64,000 bases of DNA from contig JAKUCV010002209.1 in the NCBI GenBank assembly GCA_028386065.3, forward strand, positions 154,102-218,101, read 5' to 3'. The position numbers and the translations under genes were made by a program. The notes beneath the pieces are model-generated. The model saw only the letters and a program-made list of their open reading frames with translations. It did not search any database and had not been told where the DNA came from. Numbering within the stretch: the stretch's first letter is position 1; each line of letters begins with the position of its first letter. Shown in pieces: positions 53,933 through 64,000 of this stretch. Source of the DNA: Turnera subulata. Lineage: Eukaryota > Streptophyta > Magnoliopsida > Malpighiales > Passifloraceae.

Positions 53933-56900
53933 GCTTCTATTGATATATCTGATCCAGCAATGCTAATGGCTCTGCATGCCACTATACATGCCGGGAATGT
54001 GTGTTCCTAATTCTCTCTCAGGAAGATCTAACGTATGTTAATGATAAATCTAAGCAACAACATCTGTCTGGCTCACAGGAGAGATTACTCCGGCTGTTGG
54101 CTGTGATTCTCTTCTAATGTATATAAAAAATAAACATTTGTCTGAATCAATCACACAAGTGGTTTGTCCTTGTTTGATTGGAAGATAGGGATAGTACACA
54201 AGGAACAGGTTCGAGTATAATTCCTGATTTGCAAAATGAAAATTTAAAAATAAATAATAAAATGTTTGTTTAAAAGTGCAGTGTAACTAATGCAACAGAT
54301 TGCTAGTGATTCGTAGATAAATTTTTTTGATATGATAGGAACTGCAAACTGAAGAGAGAAAGAATCCTTAAAGGAAAGTCAGATTGAAAACAAAATGCAA
54401 ACCCTGCTGATCTCACTTGTATAGTACTTCCCTGATTAAAACCTCCCAAGCAATATCTGAAACCACACAACAGTATCAGAAAAACTATGCGGGTTAACAT
54501 TGCTGCTTTCCTCGTTGCATATAGTTTAGACTTTTAAAGTAAAGCAACTGGTTGCATCGGTGCTCTTTCATGAAAGTAATACGGTGTCCTATCCTAACTT
54601 GATAATGTTTGATGGGTAGAAAGTAGAGGTTTCTTGTCATTTTCAACAAAATCAATGCTCCCATCCTTTCCATATTCCATGTCAAATTCCTCTCCATGTT
54701 GCTCTTTAGAACCACAAGAGTTCATTTGAGAGTTGTCGTCTTGGTTTGAAGCTGAATCATCTTCCTCAATGCGCTGCATTTCTGATTCAACCAACTGAAT
54801 CATTCTTGCCCTTTCGCGGTCTCTCGGGTATGTCCAGTATAGGAAGGAGTAGATGAAGACACATATACTCATTGGTATGAGAAATGCCGTAAAGAGTGCC
54901 TTGGCAAGTGATGCAGCATTCTCTCTGTCTGTCTCAATTTTGCCAGAGTCCTGAGATTTTTCAGGTGTTTTAAACCCATAGACATTCTGAGCCAAAAGAC
55001 CAACTATAGGAGGAGCAAATGAAGATAGCACGTGCTCGAATGACCTATCCAAGGCATAAATTGTTGTTCGAGATTTATCTGGAACTATCTCTGCAAATAT
55101 TGGACTGCATACACCATAACATGTACATACACAGGTCAGAGAATTCAGGATGAACATTGAAATGTGAGCAGCCACTACTAGCTAGCACCTCATTTGACAA
55201 CTACAAGACAGGTAAAGCGAATCCAGTAGTAGATAACTTTATTGCAGTAGCCAGTAGGACCAGGGTTAATTAGTTCTCTATATGACAAGGGTCCTTGCTC
55301 TGAGGTCAATGTTTTTGCAGCTAGCAGACATATTCGATTGAAATTCATTGACATAAATCAATAATCAGGAAAAACAGAAAGGAAAATAGAAACTGCAAAA
55401 AATCTGACACAAGATAAAGGATCGGGAAGACCTACTTGTTTGTAGCAGGAGCATTCCAGGAAGTAAACACACCCATGACAAAGTAGACGAGACCGTGCAT
55501 AAATGCTGATGATTGGTGATCAGGCAAGATCAGCAGCAAAACTGCGGCAAAAGGAATGCTTGAACCTGCACTTATTTGTGACAGTAATATCCTCCCAGTG
55601 TTAGGCATGGACCTAGCAAGGATGTCCCCCGCTTTTCCTCCAAACAAACTACCAAATGAGGCCCCGATTGTGTTCAGGGTCATGATTAATGCTGTTTGTT
55701 CATGAGAAAATCCATTTAGCTCGAACCACATTGCAGCAAATGATAGACCTGACCCGGGAAAGGTTCCGGCCACACCCTGAGCCACAAGTACCTGAAAAGA
55801 TGGTATGCTTATGACATACTTGGACTCTTTTAACAGATCCTTCACCTCTGAAATAAAAGTCTGAGCCTTTTTATCATCCTTGGCTGTACTAGTACTACTG
55901 CCATTATTAACATCGGCAAAGTGTGGATCTTTAGCAAAGAGGCGGACTAATATACCGACTATCACACTTATTACTGCCACCAAGTGGAATGCAACCCTCC
56001 AGCCTGGTATCCCCATGACAGAAGTTGATGCAATGAGTATGGAACAGAGATTTCCAAGGATGGAGCCCAGGCTTGCTGTTAGTTGTAGCCATCCAAATGC
56101 AGTGCCCCGATTGGTTTCATCTGTTGAATCAGCAACTAGTGACTGAATTGCTGGTATAACTATTGCAAGTCCAATTCCATTCAATCCTCTTGAAACTGCT
56201 ACCTAATTTGATCATCACACAGATGCAACATTGATAAGCACTTGACCTCCTTTGTATCACATATATTACACAAGCAGAAGCAAAAACTGCTAAGAAAAAA
56301 CAAGTACTGTTTCATGAACACCCCTAATCGTCTAGAGCCAATGATGATGGGTTTTTTTCAGATGTACAAAGAAGCATATATCCAAAACTTTAGACCCGCC
56401 AACTGCTCTAATTAACACATGTCACCTAGCTAGTAATTATAATGATTGAGTAAACGAAAGAAAAAAATAATTAAAAAAAAAGCAACAAATGAGGATTTCC
56501 TACTCATGTGACAAAGACACAAAGGGAAGGGCAGATAGATAAAGAGAGAGAGACAGAGAAAAAGATAGGAGGACCTGAAGGAAAGTAGAGGAGATGGCAA
56601 CAAGAAAGGTGGCGGTAGCCCAGAGGAAAGCACCGAGGGCAATGACATGGGCGCGGTTGTGGCGAGTGGCGAGATAAGCAGCGAGAGGGTAACAGGAAGT
56701 CTGAACAATGGATCGGAACAGAGTGAGGGATCCTAACCCAGTTGGATCGGTGTGGAGAGCTGCTCCTACTTCTTTATACACTCCTGGTAACAATGACTCA
56801 TCTGCTCTCTCCATTATAGCCGCTAGGTTCACTAGCACCAACGTTAACCTCTCTTCCTCCTTCATCATCCTTCAGGTTAATGGGTTTGGTCCTGCCTGTC

Positions 56901-57090
56901 AACACTCTCTTCAAGTCATCATCTCTCTTCTTCTTCTTTTTCTTTAAGTATGTACATATACATACACACTATACTTTATTACAGCTCTTGCTGCTTGGTT
57001 GACTTCCTAGCAGGAGACAGACAAGCTTTCCACGAGGAAGTTTTCATTTAAGGTTTTAAATCTTATAAACGCGGAAAAATTTATTACTAT
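53933..57090. repeat. Copy A of a tandem segmental duplication
   Basis: The segment resembles 58854-62407 from its left end (TATCTGATCCAGCAATGCTA) to its right end (AACGCGGAAAAA). The copies share the MFS gene, its promoter and downstream flank. This copy is about 0.4 kb shorter, mainly because of intron 2. Confidence 0.85.
54594..56868 (-). CDS. Major facilitator superfamily transporter (copy A)
   Basis: Three exons on the minus strand, 56868-56575, 56202-55436 and 55104-54594, join in frame to 523 aa with GT-AG introns. Multiple membrane spans fit the 12-helix MFS fold. Conserved blocks include ERLTLVLVNLAAIMERADESLLPGVY in the first helix region, GLGSLTLFRSIVQ, RGLNGIGLAIVIPAIQSLVAD, NRGTAFGWLQLT, IPGWRVAFHLVA, FEHVLSSFAPPIVGLLAQ and a cytosolic acidic C-tail. 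It belongs to the plant MFS group of Arabidopsis At1g78130 and At4g36790 (from memory); the substrate is unknown. Two adjacent Met codons start the ORF (56868 or 56865); the paralogue keeps only the second. Tandem paralogue of the gene at 59346-62154. Confidence 0.92.
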
Positions 57091-57911
57091 TGGTTTTCCG
57101 GTTTCCATGTCCTCTATGGACTTTATTACACGAAAATGAAGATTGTTTATATTACAAAAATGGATTGGACTAAACTAGTGGACTTTATTTACGAATTGTG
57201 GGCGGCGCAGAGATAGACATAATGGTTCTTCTAAATTTTTTAGATTTTTTTTTGTCGAAGCTCTAAATTTTTTAGATTTATGAACGATATAGGGTCGGTT
57301 AATTATATATACAATGATCATATACTTTGTAATACAATACATTATATTTTATTTTTTTATCTCTTTAATCCTACCTTTATTTTACCTGCACTTTTATATA
57401 ATACAATCGTACCTTTATTTACTTTTCCTGGCCTTTCACACTATTTAACTGCTTTTTGCACTTTACCTTTCTCTATTTTAGGAAGCAGCCATATACGGCC
57501 AGACGAACTGATATCCGATGTCTAACCCATAAAAAGGTCATTAAAGTCCGGCCCAGCGCAACATTATTCGTCTAATCGACATTGACTAAAATCCGGCAGT
57601 GGGTGAATCAATTATCGGAGGAAAATTGCAGTGACGAACAATTACTATTATGCATATTCATCTGTTGTTTAGAGCGTTTATAATAATGAATATATGTTAT
57701 ATTCATGAGGATTATTTTTGGTTTACAAGGAGAGATTTGGACTCGACTTCAGTTTCAGTATACAATAGCAGTACCACTTCACGAGGATATTTTATGTTAG
57801 CATGTGATGCTTTTTTAATTAATTTGCATATGAGTGTAAATGATTTGCCAATAGCCTGCCTTAAAGAACTAGAATTATGAACTTGTTTAAACAAAAAAAA
57901 AAAGTAAAAGA
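57091..57911. other. Spacer between the duplication copies
   Basis: AT-rich, with no gene recognised. It holds one micro-insertion (57230-57279) and leads into the solo LTR. Confidence 0.5.
57230..57279. repeat. Micro-insertion of 14 nt between perfect 18-bp direct repeats
   Basis: TCTAAATTTTTTAGATTT at 57230-57247 and 57262-57279 flanks TTTTTTGTCGAAGC. On the minus strand this is GCTTCGAC followed by A6. The longest direct repeat of the class with nearly the shortest insert. Confidence 0.8.
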
Positions 57912-57916
57912 ATTAG

Positions 57917-58441
57917 TGATATAAATGGGCCTATGCCCGTGAACAGGCCCAATGGATAATCGTGCCCAAAGATATATAAGGCCCATGATCGTGAATGAGG
58001 CCCCCGAAATCAGGACCTCTGGACATCCCACAACATGTGGACTTGGATGACAAGGACCCGTGGCTAAGTACTCTTGACCCGAAGGCCCTTGACCTGGAGG
58101 CCCTTGACTTGAAGACCCTTGACCCGAGCCTATGGATGAGGCCTAGAACCTGGAGGCCCGGGAGGCCCTCTACATCGGCTTATCCGGGGGAACCAAGCTT
58201 ATCCAAAGGAAATCCACCTGCGACCTATAACAGTGTGACACGTGGCAAGGGATACCCCTTATAAATGTACCTAAAACCGGATATTCTGGGGACCTATTGA
58301 CCATTCTCCTCCCCGACACTCTCTCTCTCGGGTCTTCTCCCATCTCTCTCGATTTTTTCTCTTTGTATCCGATTCTCAGCTCATATGTATCATAATCCAA
58401 TATCAATAATAAGGGGCACCCCCTGATTCTGATTTATATCA
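57917..58441. mobile_element. 525-bp solo LTR with 5-bp target duplication
   Basis: Starts TGATATAAAT and ends ATTTATATCA, so the terminal 10 bp are a perfect inverted repeat with TG...CA ends. The flanks carry the 5-bp duplication ATTAG (57912-57916, 58442-58446). Inside are a degenerate 15-bp repeat around 58074-58125 (CTTGACCYGRAGGCC-like), a CACGTGGC G-box/ABRE-like motif near 58240, a TATAAA box at 58260-58265 and a pyrimidine-rich stretch. These are promoter-like features expected of an LTR, reading on the plus strand. No internal retrotransposon domain adjoins it. A short non-autonomous TRIM is an alternative. Confidence 0.85.
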
Positions 58442-58446
58442 ATTAG

Positions 58447-58853
58447 ATTTATGGAGGAAGCCAGACAGACTTAAGTTAGGTCGTGTCTTATCTGAACTTT
58501 GGACACTCAATAGGCCCACATACTTCTTTTCGCTCAGTAGTTGGCCCACAAACAACCCAAGCCCAAGGGCAAAACAACGAACGCATCGGAAAAGGGATTG
58601 ATCAACAAAGATGATCACCTCTTTCCAATTGGTCATGTGTGGGCTACACTCAACATGGATAGCCAGAGTGGTCAGGGAACAGAGTTATGGCCTTGTGGAC
58701 ATTGCATTACTTCAGGAATTGAGTTGTAATTTGTGGGCGACAGTAATACCTTTGTTTTTTTCACGTTGCTACATCTTCTCTTTGCAATTTGTTTGATTAA
58801 TTACTGACGCAATTAACATTGTTCATTCAGTTGTTCATCAATGACCTCCATGA
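58447..58853. other. Spacer downstream of the solo LTR
   Basis: No gene recognised. Short ORFs on both strands have no domains. Confidence 0.5.
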
Positions 58854-59345
58854 AATTGCTTGCATTGATGTATCTGATCCAGCAATGCTAATGGCTCTGC
58901 ATGCCACTGTACTGTACATGCCCGGAATGCCGTGTTCCTAATCTCTCTCTGTCTCAGCAAGATCTAATGTATGCTACATAAATCTACGCCTACAAGATTT
59001 GTCTGACTCACAGGAGAGATACATCCAGCAGTTGGCTGTGATACTCTTCTATTATAACAAAAAAAAAAAAGAAACATTTGTCTGAATCAATACACGAGTC
59101 GTCTGTCCCTTTGTTTGATTTGAAGATTTCGAGTATATATACTGCCACATTTGCAAAAAGAAAATTTAACAATTAAATAAATAACAAAGTGTTTGTTCAA
59201 AAGTGCACTGCAAATAATGCAACGGATTACCTGTGTGATTCGTAAATCAAAATTTTCATATCATAAGAAGTTAAGAACTGACAACAACTGAAGGGAGAAA
59301 GAATCCGGTGCTCGTTCAAGAAAGTAATACGGTGTCCTAGCTATC

Positions 59346-62154
59346 CTAACTTGATAATGTTTGATGTGCAGAAAGGAGCGCTTTCTTGTCATTTTCATCC
59401 AAATCAATGCTCCCATCCTTTCCATACTCTATGTCAATGTCCTCTCCATGTTGCTCTTTGGAAACACAAGAGTTCAGTTGAGAGTTGTCTTGGTTTGAAG
59501 CTGAATCATCTTCCTCCATTTGCTGCATTTCTGATTCAGCCAACTGAACCATTCTTGCCCTTTCGCGGTCTCTCGGGTACGTCCAGTATAGGAAAGAGTA
59601 GATGAAGACACAGATAGTCATTGGGATGAGAAATGCAGTAAAGAGTGCCTTGGCAAGTGATCCAGCATTCTGTCTGTCGGTCTCAATTTTGCCAGAGTCT
59701 TGAGATTTTTCAGGTGTTTTAAACCCATAGACATTCTGAGCCAAAAGACCAACTATTGGAGGAGCAAATGAAGATAACACGTTCTCGAATGACATATCCA
59801 AGGCATAGATTGTTGTTCGAGATTTCTCTGGAACTATCTCTGCAAATATTGGACTGCATGTACGTACACAGAGGGTCAGATAATTCAGGATGAAGATTGA
59901 AATTAAGCAGCAACTAGTACCTCATTTGACAACTATAAAACTGGTAAGGCAAAACCAGTGATAGATAACTTGATTGCAGTAGCCAGTAGGACCAGCGTTA
60001 ATTAGTTCTCTCCATGAATTCTCACTAGCACATTACAGTTATGACAAGGGTCCATGCTCTAGTGCAGCTAGCATATATATTCATTAAAATGTATTCTCTG
60101 TCAAAAAGGATTCCACAAATATAACAGTGGAAAGGAATAAAAACACTTTTGGATAAAGACTGAATCAGGTAGCTTCCCCAGTCCATCTCCAAGTTCGTAA
60201 CTAAATTACCGCTTCTACCGGAGCTAACTAGGGGCTATAATTTGGTTCTCTTGGCATATCGGCATGAAAGTAACAAGCTATATATATACAATATAGAGAA
60301 AAGGCATATTTAATTCATGTCATTCATGGTATGTACGATTAAAGGTAATACTTAATTTGAAACCCTACCCAACCCGAAAGGAAAAAGCAAAGAGAAGGAA
60401 TGAAACTATGCAATTAAAGTAATATTAACACTACATTAACTAAGTTTAGACCAAATTTATGTTTTGTAATTAATACAGTATTTGTTTGGTACATTTTCTC
60501 GATAATATATGTTTAAATAGTAATACATACTATCCTCCTTAATGAATATTCAATTCTGATTTTGATTATATTTTCTACCAATTTACATGTTGTTGTCAAG
60601 ACACAACACCACACGACCCCACACAATCGATTGAAATTGATTGACATATATCAGGACAAACATAGTATAAAACAGAAAGGAAAACTGAAACTGCAAACAT
60701 CTGACACAAGATGAAGCAGCTGGAAGACCTACTTGTTTGTAGCAGGAGCATTCCAGGAAGTAAACACACCCATTATAAAGTAGACGAGACCGTGCATAAA
60801 AGCTGATGATGGGTGGTCAGGCAAAATCAGCAGCAAAACTGCAGCAAAAGGAATGCTTGAACCTGCACTTATTTGTGACAGTAATATCCTCCCAGTATTA
60901 GGCATGGACCTAGCAAGGAAGTCCCCTGCTTTTCCTCCAAACAAACTACCAAATGAGGCCCCGATAGTGTTTAATGTCATGATTAATGCTGTTTGTTCAT
61001 GAGAAAATCCAATTAGCTCGAACCACATCGGAGCAAATGATAGACCTGACCAGGGAAAGGTTCCGGCCACACCCTGAGCCACAAGTACCTGAAAAGATGG
61101 TATCTTCATCACGGACTTGGACTCTTTTAACAGATCCTTTACCGCTGAAATAAAAGTCTGAGCATTTTTATCATCCTTGGCTGTACTAGTACTACTTCCA
61201 TTATTAATATTATCGGAGAAGTGTGGATCTTTAGCAAAGAGGCGGATTAATATACCAACTATCACACTTATTATTGCTACCAAGTGGAATGCAACCCTCC
61301 AGCCGGGTATCCCCATGACTGAAGTTGAAGCGATGAGAATGGCACAGAGATTTCCAAGGATGGAGCCTAGGTTTCCTGTTAGTTGTAGCCATCCAAATGC
61401 AGTGCCCCGATTGGTTTCATTGGTTGAATCAGCAACTAGTGACTGAATTGCTGGGACAACTATTGCAAGTCCAATACCATTCAATCCTCTTGAAACTGCT
61501 ACCTAATTTGATCATCATACAGATGTAACATTGGTGAGCACTTGACCTCCTTCTTACCACATATATAATTACATATACAGTCATATAGACACGCAGAAGC
61601 AAAAAGTTTTAAGAAAAAGCAAGTACAGTTTCATGAACACCCCTAATCATAGACAGAACCAATAGTGGTGGGTTTCTTTCCAGATGTACAAAGAAGCATA
61701 TATCCAGAACTTGAGACCCACCCACAATTAACACATGTCACCTAGTTGTAATGATTGGAAAAAGGAGAAGAAAAGAAAAAAAGCGCAAAACTATAAATGA
61801 GAATGTCCTACTCATCTGACAAAGACACAAGGAGGGAAGGGAATACATAGATAAAGAGGAGACCTGAAAGAAAGTAGAGGAGATGGCAACAAGAAAGGTG
61901 GCGGCAGCCCAGAGGAAAGCACCGAGGGCAATGACATGAGCGCGGTTGTGGCGAGTAGCGAGATAAGCAGCGAGAGGGTAGCAGAAGGTCTGAACAATGG
62001 ATCGAAACAGAGTGAGTGATCCCAACCCAGTTGGATCCGTGTGAAGATCTGCTCCTACTTCTTTATACACTCCTGGTAACAACGACTCATCTGCTCTTTG
62101 CATTATCGACGCTAGATTCACTAGCACCAGCGTCAACCTCTCTTCTTCCTTCAT
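59346..62154 (-). CDS. Major facilitator superfamily transporter (copy B)
   Basis: Three exons on the minus strand, 62154-61864, 61502-60733 and 59853-59346, give 522 aa. It is very similar to copy A throughout: RGLNGIGLAIVVPAIQSL, NRGTAFGWLQLTGNLGSILG, TFPWSGLSFAPMWFELIGF, FENVLSSFAPPIVGLLAQ. Differences cluster in loops, for example DNINNGSS for DVNNGSS after KDPHF, and in the acidic C-tail. No frame break or lost block is seen, so both copies look functional. Intron 2 is 879 bp against 331 bp in copy A. The two share promoter sequence, so they may be co-expressed unless the intervening LTR has altered this. Confidence 0.92.
60090..60628. other. About 540 bp present only in intron 2 of MFS copy B
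   Basis: Intron 2 of the copies aligns up to GCAGCTAGCA..ATATTC and resumes at GATTGAAATTGATTGACAT. The extra sequence between these points in copy B is AT-rich and non-coding. I found no terminal repeats or target duplication, so insertion in B and deletion in A are both possible. Confidence 0.5.
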
Positions 62155-62407
62155 CGTCCTTAAACTTAGTATTGGAGAGTGAGTTCCTCCCAGTCAACAC
62201 TCTCTTGAAGTCATCATCTCTCTTCTCCTTCTTCTTCTTTTTCTAAGTATATATATACTATACTATATTACACTACCTTTGTCTGCTCTTGCAGATTGGT
62301 TGACTTCCCAGGAGACAGACAAGCTTATTACGAGGAAGTTTTCATTTCAAGGTTTTAAGGGTACGCGGATTTTTAAATCTTAATAACGCGGAAAAAAATA
62401 TTACTAT

Positions 62408-63612
62408 AGATGCAAATAAAACTTTATTTGTTTTAGAAGAAATAAAAATGGTAAAGAAGAAGCCTTGAAATTGATACCTCATTTTTCTTCTTTTTCCCAC
62501 CTTCCCCTGCTCTAAAACTGTAAACTGTATTAATTAAAGGTTAGCATCGTCCAACTCATCTCAAAATTTTAATATCCTCGACTAATGGAAAAAGAAAGCA
62601 AATCTGATGAATTTTTACTGCTAATCTGAAAATTGGAAACAAGTTGAATTGATTGGCATAACAAAAGTATATATCCTTTCCATTTGTGGATTTTCTCCTT
62701 GATCTAAGCTGATTTAAATAATTACAGTATAATTGCACTATACGTTTAGCTTATCGGCAACTAAATTAGATCTAAATTAGATCTATATAAACTAGGACAG
62801 AACTATGAATTTCAATTAAAAAATAAAAAGTAGAAATTTTGTCTGATTAAAATTTGTCGAACTGCCTTTTTAGCTCAAGAATTCGAACAATTTTCTCCAT
62901 GTCACCTCTACAAACACGTAAGAAGTTGCCCGTTCTTACATTCTCAGTTCCCAAAATGTAATGCTTTGTTCTTTTTTTCTTAACTTTTTGTCGAGTGCAA
63001 ATCTTTTACCATTAACCTTTTTTAAGATACAATTTTGTAAGAATTTTGGTCTAATTGAACCAATCGGATTGTTTTTGTCAAGTACAAACTTTTTACCACT
63101 AACCTTTTTTAAGACCCAATTTTGTAAGAATTTCCGTCTAATTGAACCAAACCAATAGGGATTTAAACTTCAACTAGAAAAAAAAACTGAAAAAGAAGCT
63201 AAAACCTACACTTTTCTTAATCCCTCCTCCAAGCTGCGAGCGTTGACCGAGTTTCACACGTACAAGTGGATCATTAGCTAAATTTTGGTGTACCGAACTA
63301 GTAGTGTGTGGGAGGCATACTAATAGAATGCATTGTAAAACTGTTGCATTTGTAAAACTAAAAGCAGCAACGATGTTTCGGTGGCAAACTTAAACGCTGT
63401 ATAGTTTCCCAAAAAAAAGTCTCACAAATTGTGAACGTCAGTCCTTAAAGTGGCAAACTTTCTCCCCTGGTACTGTTAGACGTAAAAACCGTTTACCAGA
63501 TGGTCGCCACGACTCTGTTGGTAACACTCACCCTTAAGGAAGGAAGTCCCCATTTCATGCACAATTGGGTATGACCATACAGGTAAAGGACGCAAGAAAA
63601 ATGAACATTTAG
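62408..63612. other. Intergenic region, AT-rich
   Basis: No gene recognised. It carries the 87-bp tandem duplication listed separately. Confidence 0.45.
62985..63157. repeat. 87-bp imperfect tandem duplication
   Basis: TTTTTGTCGAGTGCAAATC at 62985 and TTTTTGTCAAGTACAAACT at 63072 begin two successive copies. Both continue through TTAACCTTTTTTAAGA, CAATTTTGTAAGAATTT and GTCTAATTGAACCAA. Confidence 0.8.
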
Positions 63613-64000
63613 CTAAAAGAAAACATAAAAGTGAACCTGAAGCGGTACCAAGAAACTCACGAAGAAGCCTTTATTAAAACTCGGTAGAACAGTTGACCAG
63701 GGAGGTAAAATTTGAAAGCTAATAGTACATATTCCGCTACGTTTATCCTTTTTCTTTTTCCTGCCGCGGTGGAATGGGGCTTGGCTGCTTAATCTTGCGA
63801 TTGTAACATATTCTCCCTCTACACTAGCTCTATCTTCATCTGATACTATTTCTTTATCATAGCTGATAGCATGTAAAAGTTACATAAATTAATAAAGTAC
63901 ATCAAAACTCACAATTCATCCTTCGTGCTACTTTGTTGGCTCCTTTCTCCATCAGAACTTTCAGTTTTTGGCGTTGAAACTGGTTCTTCATGTTTCGGTG
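63613..64000 (-). CDS. Tentative partial gene at the right edge, Ser/acidic-rich then Lys-rich
   Basis: On the minus strand the frame HEEPVSTPKTESSDGERSQQ, SSTKDE is open from the window edge to a GTGAGT donor after 63913. An acceptor (GCTATCAG) precedes 63862 and the frame continues YDKEIVSDEDRASVEGEYV, TIARLSSQAPFHRGRKKKK. It then reaches either a second GTGAGT donor at 63660 or a stop at 63613-63615. Frame conservation across the intron and the charged composition suggest coding sequence of an unidentified, possibly nuclear, protein. Without the rest of the gene I cannot name it. Reading through the first donor would instead end the protein in KDEL, which I take as coincidence. Confidence 0.35.

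Larger units (their letters stand above)
58854..62407. repeat. Copy B of a tandem segmental duplication
   Basis: Counterpart of 53933-57090 in the same orientation. Besides the gene, the downstream flank (GATCCAGCAATGCTAATGGC) and upstream flank (GAGGAAGTTTTCATTT, AACGCGGAAAAA) are shared. The copies differ by scattered substitutions and indels. Confidence 0.85.

Noticed and set aside
63913..64000. Protein ending in KDEL (ER retention) at the right edge
   Set aside because: The TTGTGAGTT context is a better splice donor than a stop, and the frame resumes in a plausible next exon.
1..64000. tRNA genes, rRNA, snoRNA clusters and CRISPR-like arrays
   Set aside because: No cloverleaf with A and B boxes, rRNA segment or regularly spaced repeats was found by reading; a covariance-model scan could not be run.

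Overview
This is a stretch of plant nuclear DNA. Genes have many exons split by short AT-rich GT-AG introns, coding DNA is modestly GC-richer than its surroundings, and there are plastid- and mitochondrion-targeted enzymes, PPR genes, a RING-CH ligase and an arabinogalactan-like protein. The proteins resemble Arabidopsis and other core eudicot orthologues. I would guess an asterid-type eudicot, but I cannot place the species.

Layout, left to right. 1-285: apparent 3' end of a gene cut by the window edge. 286-9647: repeat-rich, with a 3.57-kb LTR (2636-6201, 5-bp target duplication), a decayed DUF4283/zinc-knuckle LINE-type ORF (minus, 7226-8421) and a foldback MITE (8755-9267). 9648-13242: an intact intronless PPR gene (At3g49740-like) sitting between the N-terminal stub and the decayed C-terminal remainder of a DYW-class PPR gene (At3g49710-like). 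15304-21831: mitochondrial citrate synthase, 19 exons. 23070-28338: CCCH-finger tRNA m5U methyltransferase, 14 exons. 31738-35763: membrane RING-CH E3 ligase, 8 exons, one intron of the GC-AG class. 37046-39893: YrdC/Sua5 threonylcarbamoyl-AMP synthase, 5 exons. 40480-41175: C-terminal half of a DBP5/LOS4-type DEAD-box helicase, apparently 5'-truncated. 43071-47830: HDS/IspG of the plastid MEP pathway, 19 exons. 50777-51268 (minus): AGP-like secreted membrane protein. 54594-56868 and 59346-62154 (both minus): two intact tandemly duplicated MFS transporters, with a 525-bp solo LTR between them. 63613-64000 (minus): a tentative partial gene at the right edge.

The genes are housekeeping or organellar and are transcribed independently; there is no operon-like logic. 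I found no convincing new multi-gene system. The most unusual signals are (a) the PPR-inside-broken-PPR arrangement and (b) a recurrent class of tiny insertions. At nine places 11-30 nt are inserted between direct repeats of 10-18 bp, with an A-run (or T-run on the other strand) at one end of nearly every insert. This looks like the footprint of target-primed reverse transcription that copied little more than a poly(A) tail. All exon coordinates were derived by hand from splice consensus, reading frame and remembered family sequences, not by alignment software.
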